NCBI GenBank assembly: GCA_947085405.1
Contig: CAMTWO010000009.1
Coordinates: forward strand, 1 to 64,000
Direction of reading: 5' to 3'
Source: JASEGV01 sp947085405
GTDB taxonomy: Bacteria > Bacteroidota > Ignavibacteria > UBA10030 > BY39
Length of the DNA stretch: 64,000 nucleotides
Shown here in pieces: positions 45,081 through 53,729 of this stretch. A program made the position numbers and the translations under genes. Position 1 is the stretch's first letter; each line of letters begins with the position of its first letter. The notes under the pieces are model-generated. The model was not told the DNA's origin. It did no database searches and saw nothing but the letters and a program-made list of their open reading frames with translations.

Positions 45081-45983
45081 TTATCTCACAAAATAATTTA
45101 TCATCTTCGAAACCAATTTGGCAGTTGTTAAGTTCGGATGATTCAAACCATTAATCGGAGCAAGCTCAACAACATCGCATCCGACAACCTTTTTTGATTT
45201 GCCCAATTTTTTTAACAGCCGCATCGTTTCGTCCCAATATAATCCATTGGGTTCCGGTGTTCCCGTTGCTGGCATTATCGAAGGATCAAAGCCATCAACA
45301 TCGAAAGTTACATATACCTCGTCAGTTAATTTGCTGATTGCATAATCGTCCCAATCTTTTGTCAGTCGCTTATATTTCCCTCCCCGAATTTCGTGAGCAT
45401 AGATTGTCGTGATACCGGTTTGTTGTATGAATTCAGCTTCCTCTTTACATTGAGCACGAATTGCAGCTTGAACAATATTTTTCGGATTTAGATACTCGCA
45501 TACTCTCGCCATAACAGAAGCATGACTGAATTTATTCCCTTGGTACTCATTTCTTAAATCGGAATGAGCATCTATGTGCAAGATTGATAAGTTGGGATAC
45601 TTCTCAGCAAACGGGACAATCAGAGCTTGCGATATCGTGTGTTCACCTCCAAGTGCGACTACGAACTTGCCGTACTGTAATAATTTTTTACTTGCTTGAT
45701 AAATTATTCCGAGAGAATCTTCTTCGTTCAGACCCGAAAAATTAAGTGGTTCTATAGTTGTAATTCCTAACTCTTCATAAATTTGTCTGCCGGTTTCTTC
45801 ATCATAAAATTCAACATAATGCGAAGCTTCTAAAATCGCATCCGGTCCTTTTGCTGTGCCGCCACCATAACTTACTGTCGCTTCGTACGGGATTGGTAAA
45901 ATTACTACTTTAGATTTGTCGAAAGATGAGAATTCTTCTTCGATGCCTAAATAATTATTTTCGGTCTTAAGTATTTTGAACAT
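45081..45983 (-). CDS. speB: Agmatinase (ureohydrolase family)
   Basis: The 300-residue protein has the arginase-family metal motifs: GGEHTISQALI, HIDAHSDLRNEYQG and YVTFDVDGFDPSIMPATGTPEPNG. It should hydrolyse agmatine to putrescine and urea; guanidinobutyrase or formimidoglutamase activity is a weaker alternative. It is the only minus-strand gene here and diverges from the DUF2085 gene. Confidence 0.9.
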   Translation of the reverse strand: MFKILKTENNYLGIEEEFSSFDKSKVVILPIPYEATVSYGGGTAKGPDAILEASHYVEFYDEETGRQIYEELGITTIEPLNFSGLNEEDSLGIIYQASKKLLQYGKFVVALGGEHTISQALIVPFAEKYPNLSILHIDAHSDLRNEYQGNKFSHASVMARVCEYLNPKNIVQAAIRAQCKEEAEFIQQTGITTIYAHEIRGGKYKRLTKDWDDYAISKLTDEVYVTFDVDGFDPSIMPATGTPEPNGLYWDETMRLLKKLGKSKKVVGCDVVELAPINGLNHPNLTTAKLVSKMINYFVR

Positions 45984-46066
45984 AAATGTGCAGAAATATA
46001 TTCAAAAATCGGCACATTTCAAATTTGCTTCTCTCATCATTTTACATTAATTTTGCTATGAATTAA

Positions 46067-46570
46067 ATGCCGAAATTTATCCGTCCATATTATCTGATTT
46101 TGATACTCACATCTGTTTGGTGTTTACTTATTATATCACCTGCAATTGTTGGAGATTCTAATCCCTTTTCTCAAACTTATAAAAATGCATCATATACTTT
46201 TTTCGGGAAGGTGTGTCATCAATACGATTCTCGTTCACTTCATATTAATGATCAGAAGTTTACAGTTTGCGCCCGTTGTTCGGGGATATATTTTGGTTTT
46301 TTAGTAGGTCTTTTAAGTTTCTCATTAATATTCAAAAATATTAATATTAAATATCCTGTTTTGTTTTTATTCATCATATCGGTTCCAATGATTTTAGATA
46401 TCTCACTAATTTATTTAGGCATTCATTCGAGTAATCTTTTTACACGCACAGGCAGCGGACTCATTTTTGGAATATTATCGACGTTAATTATATATCCAAC
46501 TTACCAACAAGCATTTAACGAACTATTTAACAAACATTTGAGAGGAAAAATATATGTACGAAAAACCTGA
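46067..46570 (+). CDS. DUF2085 family membrane protein
   Basis: The 167-residue protein has about four hydrophobic segments. The DUF2085 signature is FFGKVCHQYDSRSLHINDQKFTVCARCSGIYFGF, with paired Cys/His that may bind metal. Function is unknown. It overlaps the next gene by 17 bp, which indicates coexpression. Confidence 0.82.
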   Translation: MPKFIRPYYLILILTSVWCLLIISPAIVGDSNPFSQTYKNASYTFFGKVCHQYDSRSLHINDQKFTVCARCSGIYFGFLVGLLSFSLIFKNINIKYPVLFLFIISVPMILDISLIYLGIHSSNLFTRTGSGLIFGILSTLIIYPTYQQAFNELFNKHLRGKIYVRKT

Positions 46571-47072
46571 TAAGCTGATTCCTGCCCTTTATGGAGGAAT
46601 TATTATTGGCATAATATCGTCTGTTCCGTTTTTGAATTTAATTAATTGCCTTTGCTGTGCAGGGATAATTGGGGGCGGAGTTCTTGCGATATTTTTTTAC
46701 AAACAAAACTATACTCCCGATACACAACCATTTTCGAAAGGGGATTGTTTGACAGTAGGAGTTTATGCGGGAATAGTTGGCGCCCTTGTCGGAACAGTTC
46801 TCGACGTTGTATTTTTAATGACTTTTGGAAATGTAGTCGGTCAATTTGTAATGGATAATATTCAAAACATGGATATCGAAATCCCGGAAGAAAGCTTGGA
46901 AGCAATCAAACAGGCGTTCCAGGAAACTGCAAGTATTTATAGTGTGATGTTTAGTCTGATCTCGAGCCTGATATTAAATAGCATTTTCGGATTACTCGGA
47001 GGGTTAATCGGTTACAATATATTTAAACCGAAACAAACGATGATTCAACCACCCTACGAACAAAATGTTTGA
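46554..47072 (+). CDS. Unrecognised membrane protein with four predicted helices
   Basis: The 172 residues are rich in Gly and Ile, with helices at about 9-50 (including LINCLCCAGIIGGGVLAIFF), 65-95 and 128-155. The region between carries an acidic amphipathic stretch (NMDIEIPEESLEAIKQAF). It overlaps both neighbours and is therefore a real translated gene. I assign no function. Confidence 0.7.
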   Translation: MYEKPDKLIPALYGGIIIGIISSVPFLNLINCLCCAGIIGGGVLAIFFYKQNYTPDTQPFSKGDCLTVGVYAGIVGALVGTVLDVVFLMTFGNVVGQFVMDNIQNMDIEIPEESLEAIKQAFQETASIYSVMFSLISSLILNSIFGLLGGLIGYNIFKPKQTMIQPPYEQNV

Positions 47073-49152
47073 TAAGGTTGTAAAACATTTTTACTATTTA
47101 GTATTTTTATTTTCCTTGATGAATGCTCAAGTGCCTGACAATTACGAAATTGTCGGGCACAAAGCTTTTATAAAATTGTATCCAAAAGAATCGGTAATTT
47201 CTGTTAGCGACACCATTTCATTTAGATTTAAAGGGAAGATTCCTTCCGAAATATCACTGATATTAAATCCTCTTCTTAAAATTGAAACCATTTATTCTGA
47301 AGGACGTCCGCTGAAGTATCAACGACAAAGGGAAGTGCTGAAAATATCCTCTTCTTTCAAAAACAATCCTTATATTGTGCTGAATTACAAAGGTAAACTT
47401 CCACAAAGGACTGAATTTTCGGAACTTACAGAAAACTCCGTTTTGCTCCACGAGAATGAAATATTTCCATTAGGCACAAAATCCTATGAATTTGTTCGAT
47501 TCACTGTTCAAGCGCCCAACGGGTGGAGTGTTATCGCAATCGGAGAGTTGATTAACCAATCTACTGAAAACGATTCTACTACATTTACTTATCAAAGCGA
47601 TCAACTTGTACAAACATTAGGGTGGATTTGTGGCGGCAATTATTCAGTTCGATCTAAAATATCAAATCGTTACACCTTATCAACGTACCTGTTTCAAGAA
47701 GATTCTACTTATAGTGATCGCATCATCTCTCAACTCGAAAAAACAATTTCAACTTATTCAGAACATTTTAGTCCTTATAGATTTTCGAAGCTTGCAATTG
47801 TTGAAGTGGAAGATTGGGTAGCCGGAAGGGCGGTACTCGCCGCTGCGTTTCCTTCAGTTATTTTGGTTAAGAAGCAGGCATTTCAAACAGAAGATTCTTT
47901 TAATAACGTGAATACAATATTACCACACGAAATAGCCCATCAATGGTGGCCCCTGACTGTTTTTATTGACGAAGCCGACAACGCTTTGTTGTCGGAGGGT
48001 TTGTGCGAATATTCTTCGATATTGTTTAGTCCGCCTAAGGCGGAGAGTTCAGAAAAATTATCACGCGATTCTCTTAAGTATTCTCCGCTTTTACGTTCTC
48101 TTATCTCGCGTTCAGCAAAGGGTAAAGATTTACCTTTGCGTCGTAAAGCTGATTTACGTTCGATGCCAACTCATTATTTAAAAGCCGCTTATGTTCACAA
48201 TATGTTACGGCTGATAGTCGGAGATTCTGTTTATAAATTAGTGTTAAAAGAATTCGCCACGCAAAGAGCCTTGCAGATTTCAAATTCAGAAGATTTTCAA
48301 AAACTTGTTGAAAAGATTTCGAGCAAAAACTTAGATTGGTTTTTTAAACAGTGGAGCGAGCAGACTGGAATTCCGAAAATAAAAATCTACGGAGTGAAAA
48401 CGTCGAAGCATGGCGAACATTGGTTTACTGAAGGGAGAGTCCGTTTAGTCGCTTACGAAAAAAGGTTCACAACTCCCGTTGAGGTTGGATTAATAACTGA
48501 GGAAGGTGTTCTTAAAAAAACATTCTGGTTAGGATTCGATTCGTTGAATGTTTACCGGAACGAGGTTACATTCAGCTTTACAACTCAATCCAAACCAACC
48601 CAAATAATATTAGACCCTGATGGCAATATATTAAAACACCAAAAACTTCCCGCAAAGTTGAGCGATTTGCGTGAACCTGCCGATGGGGTAATGATAATTG
48701 GAACGACTGGCGGTACTGCTAATTATTTGAAATTATTGGAGTTAGCCAAGTATGATTCAATTGAGATGGAGAAGGGGGGATGGTCTTTAAAAATTATTCC
48801 CGATACTTCGGCTACACTGGCGTATTTACAAAACGAGCGGGTTATTGTTTATGGAAAAATTTCTGAGAACAGCATTGCTGAAAATATTGCTTCCAAGTTT
48901 CCAATACAACCTAACGGAAATTCAGTTGAGGTTGATGGTAAAACATATTCAGATAGTTTGGGTATAATTCAAATTATTGATAATCCGTATTTAAGTTCAG
49001 GGTTAATGTGCTGGATAGTTTCGTTAACCGATGCAGCTTCGCCACATTTGATGCCATACAATGCTTCTTATGTTATTCTGAATGAAAAAGAAATAGTTAC
49101 GAAAGGAGTTTGGGAAGTGATGGACGATGATTTAGTAGTTGATATTAAATGA
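47065..49152 (+). CDS. M1-like metallopeptidase with degenerate GXMEN motif
   Basis: The 695-residue protein has a signal peptide and the M1 zinc site HEIAHQWW followed ~18 residues on by Glu in LLSEGLCEYSS. The substrate-binding GxMEN motif expected ~30 residues earlier is replaced by AGRAVLAAAFPSVILV, so aminopeptidase specificity may be altered or lost. The C-terminal ~190 residues (MIIGTTGGTANYLKLLELAKY onward) are extra. A CCGCC palindrome (48030-48044) is translated within it as PPKAES. Confidence 0.82.
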   Translation: MFDKVVKHFYYLVFLFSLMNAQVPDNYEIVGHKAFIKLYPKESVISVSDTISFRFKGKIPSEISLILNPLLKIETIYSEGRPLKYQRQREVLKISSSFKNNPYIVLNYKGKLPQRTEFSELTENSVLLHENEIFPLGTKSYEFVRFTVQAPNGWSVIAIGELINQSTENDSTTFTYQSDQLVQTLGWICGGNYSVRSKISNRYTLSTYLFQEDSTYSDRIISQLEKTISTYSEHFSPYRFSKLAIVEVEDWVAGRAVLAAAFPSVILVKKQAFQTEDSFNNVNTILPHEIAHQWWPLTVFIDEADNALLSEGLCEYSSILFSPPKAESSEKLSRDSLKYSPLLRSLISRSAKGKDLPLRRKADLRSMPTHYLKAAYVHNMLRLIVGDSVYKLVLKEFATQRALQISNSEDFQKLVEKISSKNLDWFFKQWSEQTGIPKIKIYGVKTSKHGEHWFTEGRVRLVAYEKRFTTPVEVGLITEEGVLKKTFWLGFDSLNVYRNEVTFSFTTQSKPTQIILDPDGNILKHQKLPAKLSDLREPADGVMIIGTTGGTANYLKLLELAKYDSIEMEKGGWSLKIIPDTSATLAYLQNERVIVYGKISENSIAENIASKFPIQPNGNSVEVDGKTYSDSLGIIQIIDNPYLSSGLMCWIVSLTDAASPHLMPYNASYVILNEKEIVTKGVWEVMDDDLVVDIK
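48030..48044. repeat. CCGCC-type palindrome inside the M1-like peptidase gene
   Basis: TCCGCC-TAA-GGCGGA is read in frame as PPKAE, the same PPKA tetrapeptide produced by the palindrome at 499-513. It falls in a loop-like stretch just after the zinc-site helix region. Confidence 0.65.
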
Positions 49153-49165
49153 AAGTAAAATTCAA

Positions 49166-50296
49166 ATGACAATAAAAATAATTAAAACTCCGGCTCTCTT
49201 ACTCGACAAAAATATACTTAAACAAAACTTGATTGCAATGCAACAAAAGGTGGATCGTTTTGGAGTTGCATTACGCCCGCATATCAAAACTCACAAATGT
49301 ATTGAGATAGCAAAAGAACAGGTTAAGTTAGGCGCAAAAGGAATCACTGTTTCCACATTTTTTGAAGCGGCAAAATTTGCTGATGCAGGTTTTACCGACA
49401 TTACGTGGGCTTTTCCAATTCCATACGATTATGTTGATGATGCTCTGAATCTATCCGAAAGAATTACCTTTCGGGTATTAATTGATAGTATGGAAGCATT
49501 TGAAATTTTAGAAACCCAATGCCTAAAGCGTGGCAAAGAAATCCACGTTTGGCTTGAAATAGATTGTGGACAACATCGTTCGGGAGTAAATCCAAATTCG
49601 AAATCTGCCAAAGAATTAGCAACCATTTTAGCTGAATCAAAATATCTTATTTTCGACGGGATACTCACACATGCAGGTCATTCATATTCGGCGCTAACGA
49701 GAGATGAAATAAAAAATATTGCTGAACAGGAACGGCTTGTAATGTTAGAGTTCGTTGAAAGAATGAAAAAGATAGGTATCGAAATTCCTGCGGTTAGCAT
49801 CGGCTCAACTCCCACTATTTCTGTAGCTGATAATTTTGATGGAGTAACTGAAATCCGTCCCGGCAATTATGTCTTCTACGATTATACACAAGTTTTATTA
49901 GGAAATTGCAGGGTAGAGGATTGTGCACTGACAGTGTTATCATCTGTAATTTCGCACAAACCCGAAGCGGATTATTTTATGATTGATTCAGGGGCATTGT
50001 CCTTATCAAAGGATATGGGGCCTGTGCATCTGCAAAATTACAGCGGGTTTGGTGTTATAATTCAAGATTACAAATTAAAAAGTATAGATACACGATTGAA
50101 GATTCAATCACTAACTCAAGAACACGGGAAAGTTGTTACCGACTGGATTGATTCGATAAAAGATAAATATAAAGTAGGAGAAAAATTAAGGATAGTAGAA
50201 AACCACTCCTGCCTCACCGCAGCGATGTTCGATGAATATAGTGTTGTTTCTGTTAATGAAGTTGTCGAGAAATGGAAAATTTTAAGAGGTAGATGA
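49166..50296 (+). CDS. D-threonine aldolase / D-serine dehydratase-like PLP enzyme
   Basis: I start at the ATG at 49166 (MTIKIIKTPALLLDKNIL), 13 bp after the previous stop; the frame runs back to 49139. The 376 residues form an alanine-racemase-fold barrel with the PLP lysine in RPHIKTHK. The C-terminal domain has the metal-site segment NHSCLTAAM. Family members split D-3-hydroxy amino acids or dehydrate D-serine. The exact substrate is not deducible. Confidence 0.85.
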   Translation: MTIKIIKTPALLLDKNILKQNLIAMQQKVDRFGVALRPHIKTHKCIEIAKEQVKLGAKGITVSTFFEAAKFADAGFTDITWAFPIPYDYVDDALNLSERITFRVLIDSMEAFEILETQCLKRGKEIHVWLEIDCGQHRSGVNPNSKSAKELATILAESKYLIFDGILTHAGHSYSALTRDEIKNIAEQERLVMLEFVERMKKIGIEIPAVSIGSTPTISVADNFDGVTEIRPGNYVFYDYTQVLLGNCRVEDCALTVLSSVISHKPEADYFMIDSGALSLSKDMGPVHLQNYSGFGVIIQDYKLKSIDTRLKIQSLTQEHGKVVTDWIDSIKDKYKVGEKLRIVENHSCLTAAMFDEYSVVSVNEVVEKWKILRGR

Positions 50297-50333
50297 CTTT
50301 GCTTTTTCTTGAAGGTTAAGTAAAACGCCCGAC

Positions 50334-50456
50334 TCACTTTAGATAAGTATGTGCTAGCCTGCTTGCACGATATTGAACAGCCTTTGGCAAATGAAACGGT
50401 ACGTGCCAGTGGTGATTCTCTACGGCTTTTTTACCAATCCAATTTAGTGTGGGCAT
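50334..50456 (-). pseudogene. N-terminal fragment of a DNA methyltransferase
   Basis: Forty codons from an ATG at 50456 read MPTLNWIGKKAVENHH and VPFHLPKAVQYRASRL, then a TGA. The first part is the typical start of a site-specific DNA methyltransferase in type III-like or BREX-like modification genes. Nothing of the catalytic domain follows. It begins just 5 bp after the broken toxin-like gene, so a larger locus has been deleted. Confidence 0.55.
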
Positions 50457-50461
50457 AAGTG

Positions 50462-51307
50462 TTAAAAAACAACTCCTTGTTTTTGAGCTTCTTCAAGTAT
50501 AAGTTGTCCATATATTGCTAATGTGTCTTCATCATTTTTGGGTAACACACTTCCAATATATTTTGTTAAGTGCATCCGTAAAAGATTAAAGAAATCTTCA
50601 TTTAACATCAGCGGTTTCTCGTTATTCAGGAATGGGCTTATCACGAGTTGATGAACAGTTTGTATCAATTCAAATCTTGCAACGCCCTCCTCAAATTGAT
50701 AGATTGTTTCCGGAGGCAGATAGAATTTGCTCGGATACAGAAACGCTTGAGATTTGAGAACAAAACTTTGTGAAAATTTCGCTTTTTCCACTCTAAAAAT
50801 TGGTATACAAATAACAAGATTTTCAGTAGGACTTTTTGCCCATTGTGTTATATCTTCAACTAAAGGCCATCTCTAAAAACTGTTTTTTTTTACCACAGAG
50901 AACACAAAGTGTTTTCACAAAGAACACAAAGAGCAATAAAATCAATACTTTGCGACCTTTGTGCCTGCTTCGTGTCCTTTGCGGTTAAATTCATTTTTGA
51001 GTTTTTAGAGATGCCCTAAAATTATCGCAGGTCTCATTTTACCCGTTAAAACAAAAGCATGTTCATCATTTCCTAAATGGAGACTTTGAACTGGAAAATA
51101 ATTTTGTTTTTGGTTAAGAGGTCGAAGAAAAGCTGGAAGTTTTGTTTCTGATGGGTCCGATGCCACATCAATATCAATCACAACATTATTCTTGTTCGGA
51201 TATAACGCCGGTATCCAGACAATTTGCCCCGCTGTGATTCCTTTTGTCGGTCCCTGCTCGTAGTAGGAGCTGACCAGCCCCTCTATGTTAATTCCCTTCT
51301 TTGCCAG
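50462..51307 (-). pseudogene. MITE-disrupted gene, possible MazF/PemK-like partner of the Panacea gene
   Basis: Two reading-frame pieces flank the element at 50865-51016. Removing the element plus one copy of the TAAA duplication joins ...KMRPAIIL directly in frame to VEDITQWAKSP.... The restored product is about 230 residues, starting near a CTG at 51307 that overlaps the upstream gene's end. TAGQIVWIPALYP, GKMRPAIIL and LVICIPIF recall MazF/PemK-type toxins. The 3' piece also reads as an ORF from a GTG at 50791 (109 codons). Confidence 0.6.
50865..51016. mobile_element. 152-bp MITE with terminal inverted repeats and TAAA target duplication
   Basis: The ends are GGCCATCTCTAAAAAC (50865-50880) and GTTTTTAGAGATGCCC (51001-51016), matching at 15 of 16 positions as inverted repeats. 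TAAA flanks both sides (50861-50864, 51017-51020). The inside folds on itself, with CCACAGAGAACACAAAG facing CTTCGTGTCCTTTGCGG. It has no transposase and would need one in trans. Confidence 0.85.
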
Positions 51308-52007
51308 CGTCGTATGATTGTCTTGTAATGGTTATAAAAATATTCTTTAGAGCTTCAGGATCAAAATCCTTGTTCATCTCTTCATCCCAAGCTTGTATAG
51401 CATCTTTATATCCCTTGTCCTCATGATGTTCTGTTCTGCGTTGTTCGCCAAGTCTTTTGAGTGTCGGTGCAATTCGCTTTCTCAACTCCGCAACTCTTTG
51501 TTCGGTTTCTTTTGATGCTTTCAATGGAATGACAACCTGGGTAGTTTCTTTTTTTATCGTCGTGAAATCTAGTACATCTCCCCGTTTCTGAACCGCTTCC
51601 ATCGGCGCTGTTTCAAAGTACACATAGTCTAACAAATCCTCAAGCGGTTTGTCTTTCCATTGCCCAACAATCTTCTTGATAATCAAACTAACTTTGGTGG
51701 CAACTTCAGATTTATACCGACTTAACCCTTCAGAAACTTTAAAGAGAATAAAATCTTTTTCATCATTAGTTTTTACCTTTGTCTGGGCAAAATCCCTTTC
51801 ATTAAGAATGTCATCTATCGCAAGAGCGTATGGACCGTAGTGATAAAAAAGCCACTTGAGATCGGTCAAACGTTGGTTGTAATTTCTGTAATATTCTACT
51901 TCGGTGAGGTATAGCAATTTTATGAGTTGTGTTTTCCCAAACGACGTGTGTTGAATTGATGATTCTTCCAGAATCTGAAGCAATATATCTTTAGTTAAGC
52001 TATTCAT
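51288..52007 (-). CDS. Panacea (DUF4065/SocA-like) domain protein
   Basis: The 239-residue protein begins with the Panacea pattern: HTSFGKTQLIKLLYLTEVEYYR and LKWLFYHYGPYALAIDDIL. Panacea proteins act as antitoxins against many unrelated toxins. The C-terminal half is helical and charged. The following gene overlaps its end and is broken by a MITE; if that gene was the toxin, this antitoxin now stands without its target. Confidence 0.75.
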   Translation of the reverse strand: MNSLTKDILLQILEESSIQHTSFGKTQLIKLLYLTEVEYYRNYNQRLTDLKWLFYHYGPYALAIDDILNERDFAQTKVKTNDEKDFILFKVSEGLSRYKSEVATKVSLIIKKIVGQWKDKPLEDLLDYVYFETAPMEAVQKRGDVLDFTTIKKETTQVVIPLKASKETEQRVAELRKRIAPTLKRLGEQRRTEHHEDKGYKDAIQAWDEEMNKDFDPEALKNIFITITRQSYDAGKEGN

Positions 52008-52112
52008 AATCGTAGGATTGATTTAATATCGTAAAAAGCTGTACAAATATCAAATTGAATAACATCGTACCCAAACAGTTCCTATCCATAATATTTATAA
52101 ACCAAAATGACT

Positions 52113-53714
52113 TTACGACCTAATCTGTTTCCACCATCTGTCAATTACATCTTTAGTGTCGATTGTGCCTTCACGCTTTTGCCATTTCTGATAAAACTTA
52201 ATATCAGCTCCTGCAGGTTCCGGGTTTGGTTTGTCGATCATCACACGAACAGGAATTGCAACAGCATCGCCGAGTATGAAAGCTTCACCTTGCCGAAGAG
52301 TAGGGAGGACGTCGATAAAATTTTCCATCGCTTCAGGGACAAGTTTTCTGATATAGTTTTGATCGTGAGGATTGATCAATCTTAATGTAACGAAGTTATT
52401 ACATTGGGCGAGAACAGTTTCGGAAATTTCAGCAGGTCTTTGGCTTACAATCATACAGCTAACACCGTATTTGCGTCCTTCTTTTGCAATGCGTTCAACT
52501 GTTTTCCTTGCCGACCTCCCGCGCGATCCAAGTGCCGCTGAAAGATATGCGTGTGCTTCTTCGAATACAATCATTATCGGTAAATTCCTGCGGTCTTTGT
52601 TCCAAATATTAAAATCGAAAATAACTCTTCCAAGCAGCGAAACCAAAACATTAGCTACATCAAAAGGAACTGCACTCATATCGATTACTGTAATGCGCTT
52701 ATCGTTCTCGAAGCCAAGTATTTTGGACATCAATGGAGCTAATGTATCGGATGAACGGTATGCTTTCGGTTTAAATAAAAATTCATACCGCTTGTCGTTT
52801 AATTTACTGTCTAAACGTACAAGGAATCTAGTAAATTGTCCATAAAACGGTCCTTCCTTACCGCCTAACAATCTTTCGCCGTCTAACGATTGCATTCTTA
52901 CGCGTACATCCATAAAATCGAAGAACAAGGGTGTATCAACTGTTAAAGTTTCTTTTAATGCAGAATTTTTCGCCTTCTTGGAATCAACAATCGACTCTCT
53001 TAAAATCATCATTTGATTGTTCACGTACTGCTCATTCTCATCTATAAAAGTTTCTTGTATTTCTTCAAAATTCATGAGCCAGTAAGGCAGCTCTAATTCA
53101 GCTAACTTAATAATATTTCCAGTCTCTTTAAATGCCGCCCCATACTCACCGTGTAAATCGAGTATTATGACGTGAGTGTTTTCTAATTTATCTACTTTCT
53201 GTATGATTGAAGATACGGTAAACGATTTACCTGAACCTGTTGAGCCAAGCACAGCAATGTGTTTGGCAAAAAATTTGTCGGCATCCATAAAAAGACGTTC
53301 GCCCTTTAAAAGGGATATATCACCAATCGAAAATTGCTGCTCACGATATGATGAAAAGATTATTTGTAAATCTTCTCTATTTGTGTAATGAATCTTGTCG
53401 TTCACAACCGGAAATCTGTTTACACCTTTTTCAAATTTACCATCAACCAGTGTGCCTATAAGTTGAATGACAATTTCAGTTTTTTCTATAGCTTCAGAAA
53501 TCAATCCTTGGCTAGAAGAAACTTGCCGGTTATCTGTTATAAGTCCGATTATATGAGAATCGTCGCAAGGAATAAAAACATAAGATCCTAATTGTCCAAT
53601 TCTGAAGGGAGAATCGGATTCGATTACTTTAACATTGAGTTCACCATCAATAATTGCAATGACATGATTGCTTGAGACAGACTTGATTGTTGCGATTGTT
53701 TTTTTAGTATCCAT
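52113..53714 (-). CDS. HerA-like (DUF87) ATPase
   Basis: The 533 residues have an N-terminal HAS-barrel-like region, Walker A GSTGSGKS (157-164) and Walker B in IMIVFEEAHAYL. An arginine-rich sensor region follows (RGRSARKTVERIAKEGRKYG), then CMIVSQRPAEISETVLAQCNNF. HerA proteins are hexameric DNA translocases that act with NurA in end resection or with nucleases and Sir2 proteins in phage defence. No NurA gene is adjacent. It lies 15 bp after the SpoIIE gene, in the same direction. Confidence 0.87.
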   Translation of the reverse strand: MDTKKTIATIKSVSSNHVIAIIDGELNVKVIESDSPFRIGQLGSYVFIPCDDSHIIGLITDNRQVSSSQGLISEAIEKTEIVIQLIGTLVDGKFEKGVNRFPVVNDKIHYTNREDLQIIFSSYREQQFSIGDISLLKGERLFMDADKFFAKHIAVLGSTGSGKSFTVSSIIQKVDKLENTHVIILDLHGEYGAAFKETGNIIKLAELELPYWLMNFEEIQETFIDENEQYVNNQMMILRESIVDSKKAKNSALKETLTVDTPLFFDFMDVRVRMQSLDGERLLGGKEGPFYGQFTRFLVRLDSKLNDKRYEFLFKPKAYRSSDTLAPLMSKILGFENDKRITVIDMSAVPFDVANVLVSLLGRVIFDFNIWNKDRRNLPIMIVFEEAHAYLSAALGSRGRSARKTVERIAKEGRKYGVSCMIVSQRPAEISETVLAQCNNFVTLRLINPHDQNYIRKLVPEAMENFIDVLPTLRQGEAFILGDAVAIPVRVMIDKPNPEPAGADIKFYQKWQKREGTIDTKDVIDRWWKQIRS

Positions 53715-53729
53715 TTGAGTGTATTATTT

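Noticed and set aside
52372..52845. Plus-strand 157-codon ORF
   Set aside because: It lies wholly opposite the HerA-like ATPase, whose Walker motifs make the minus-strand reading certain.
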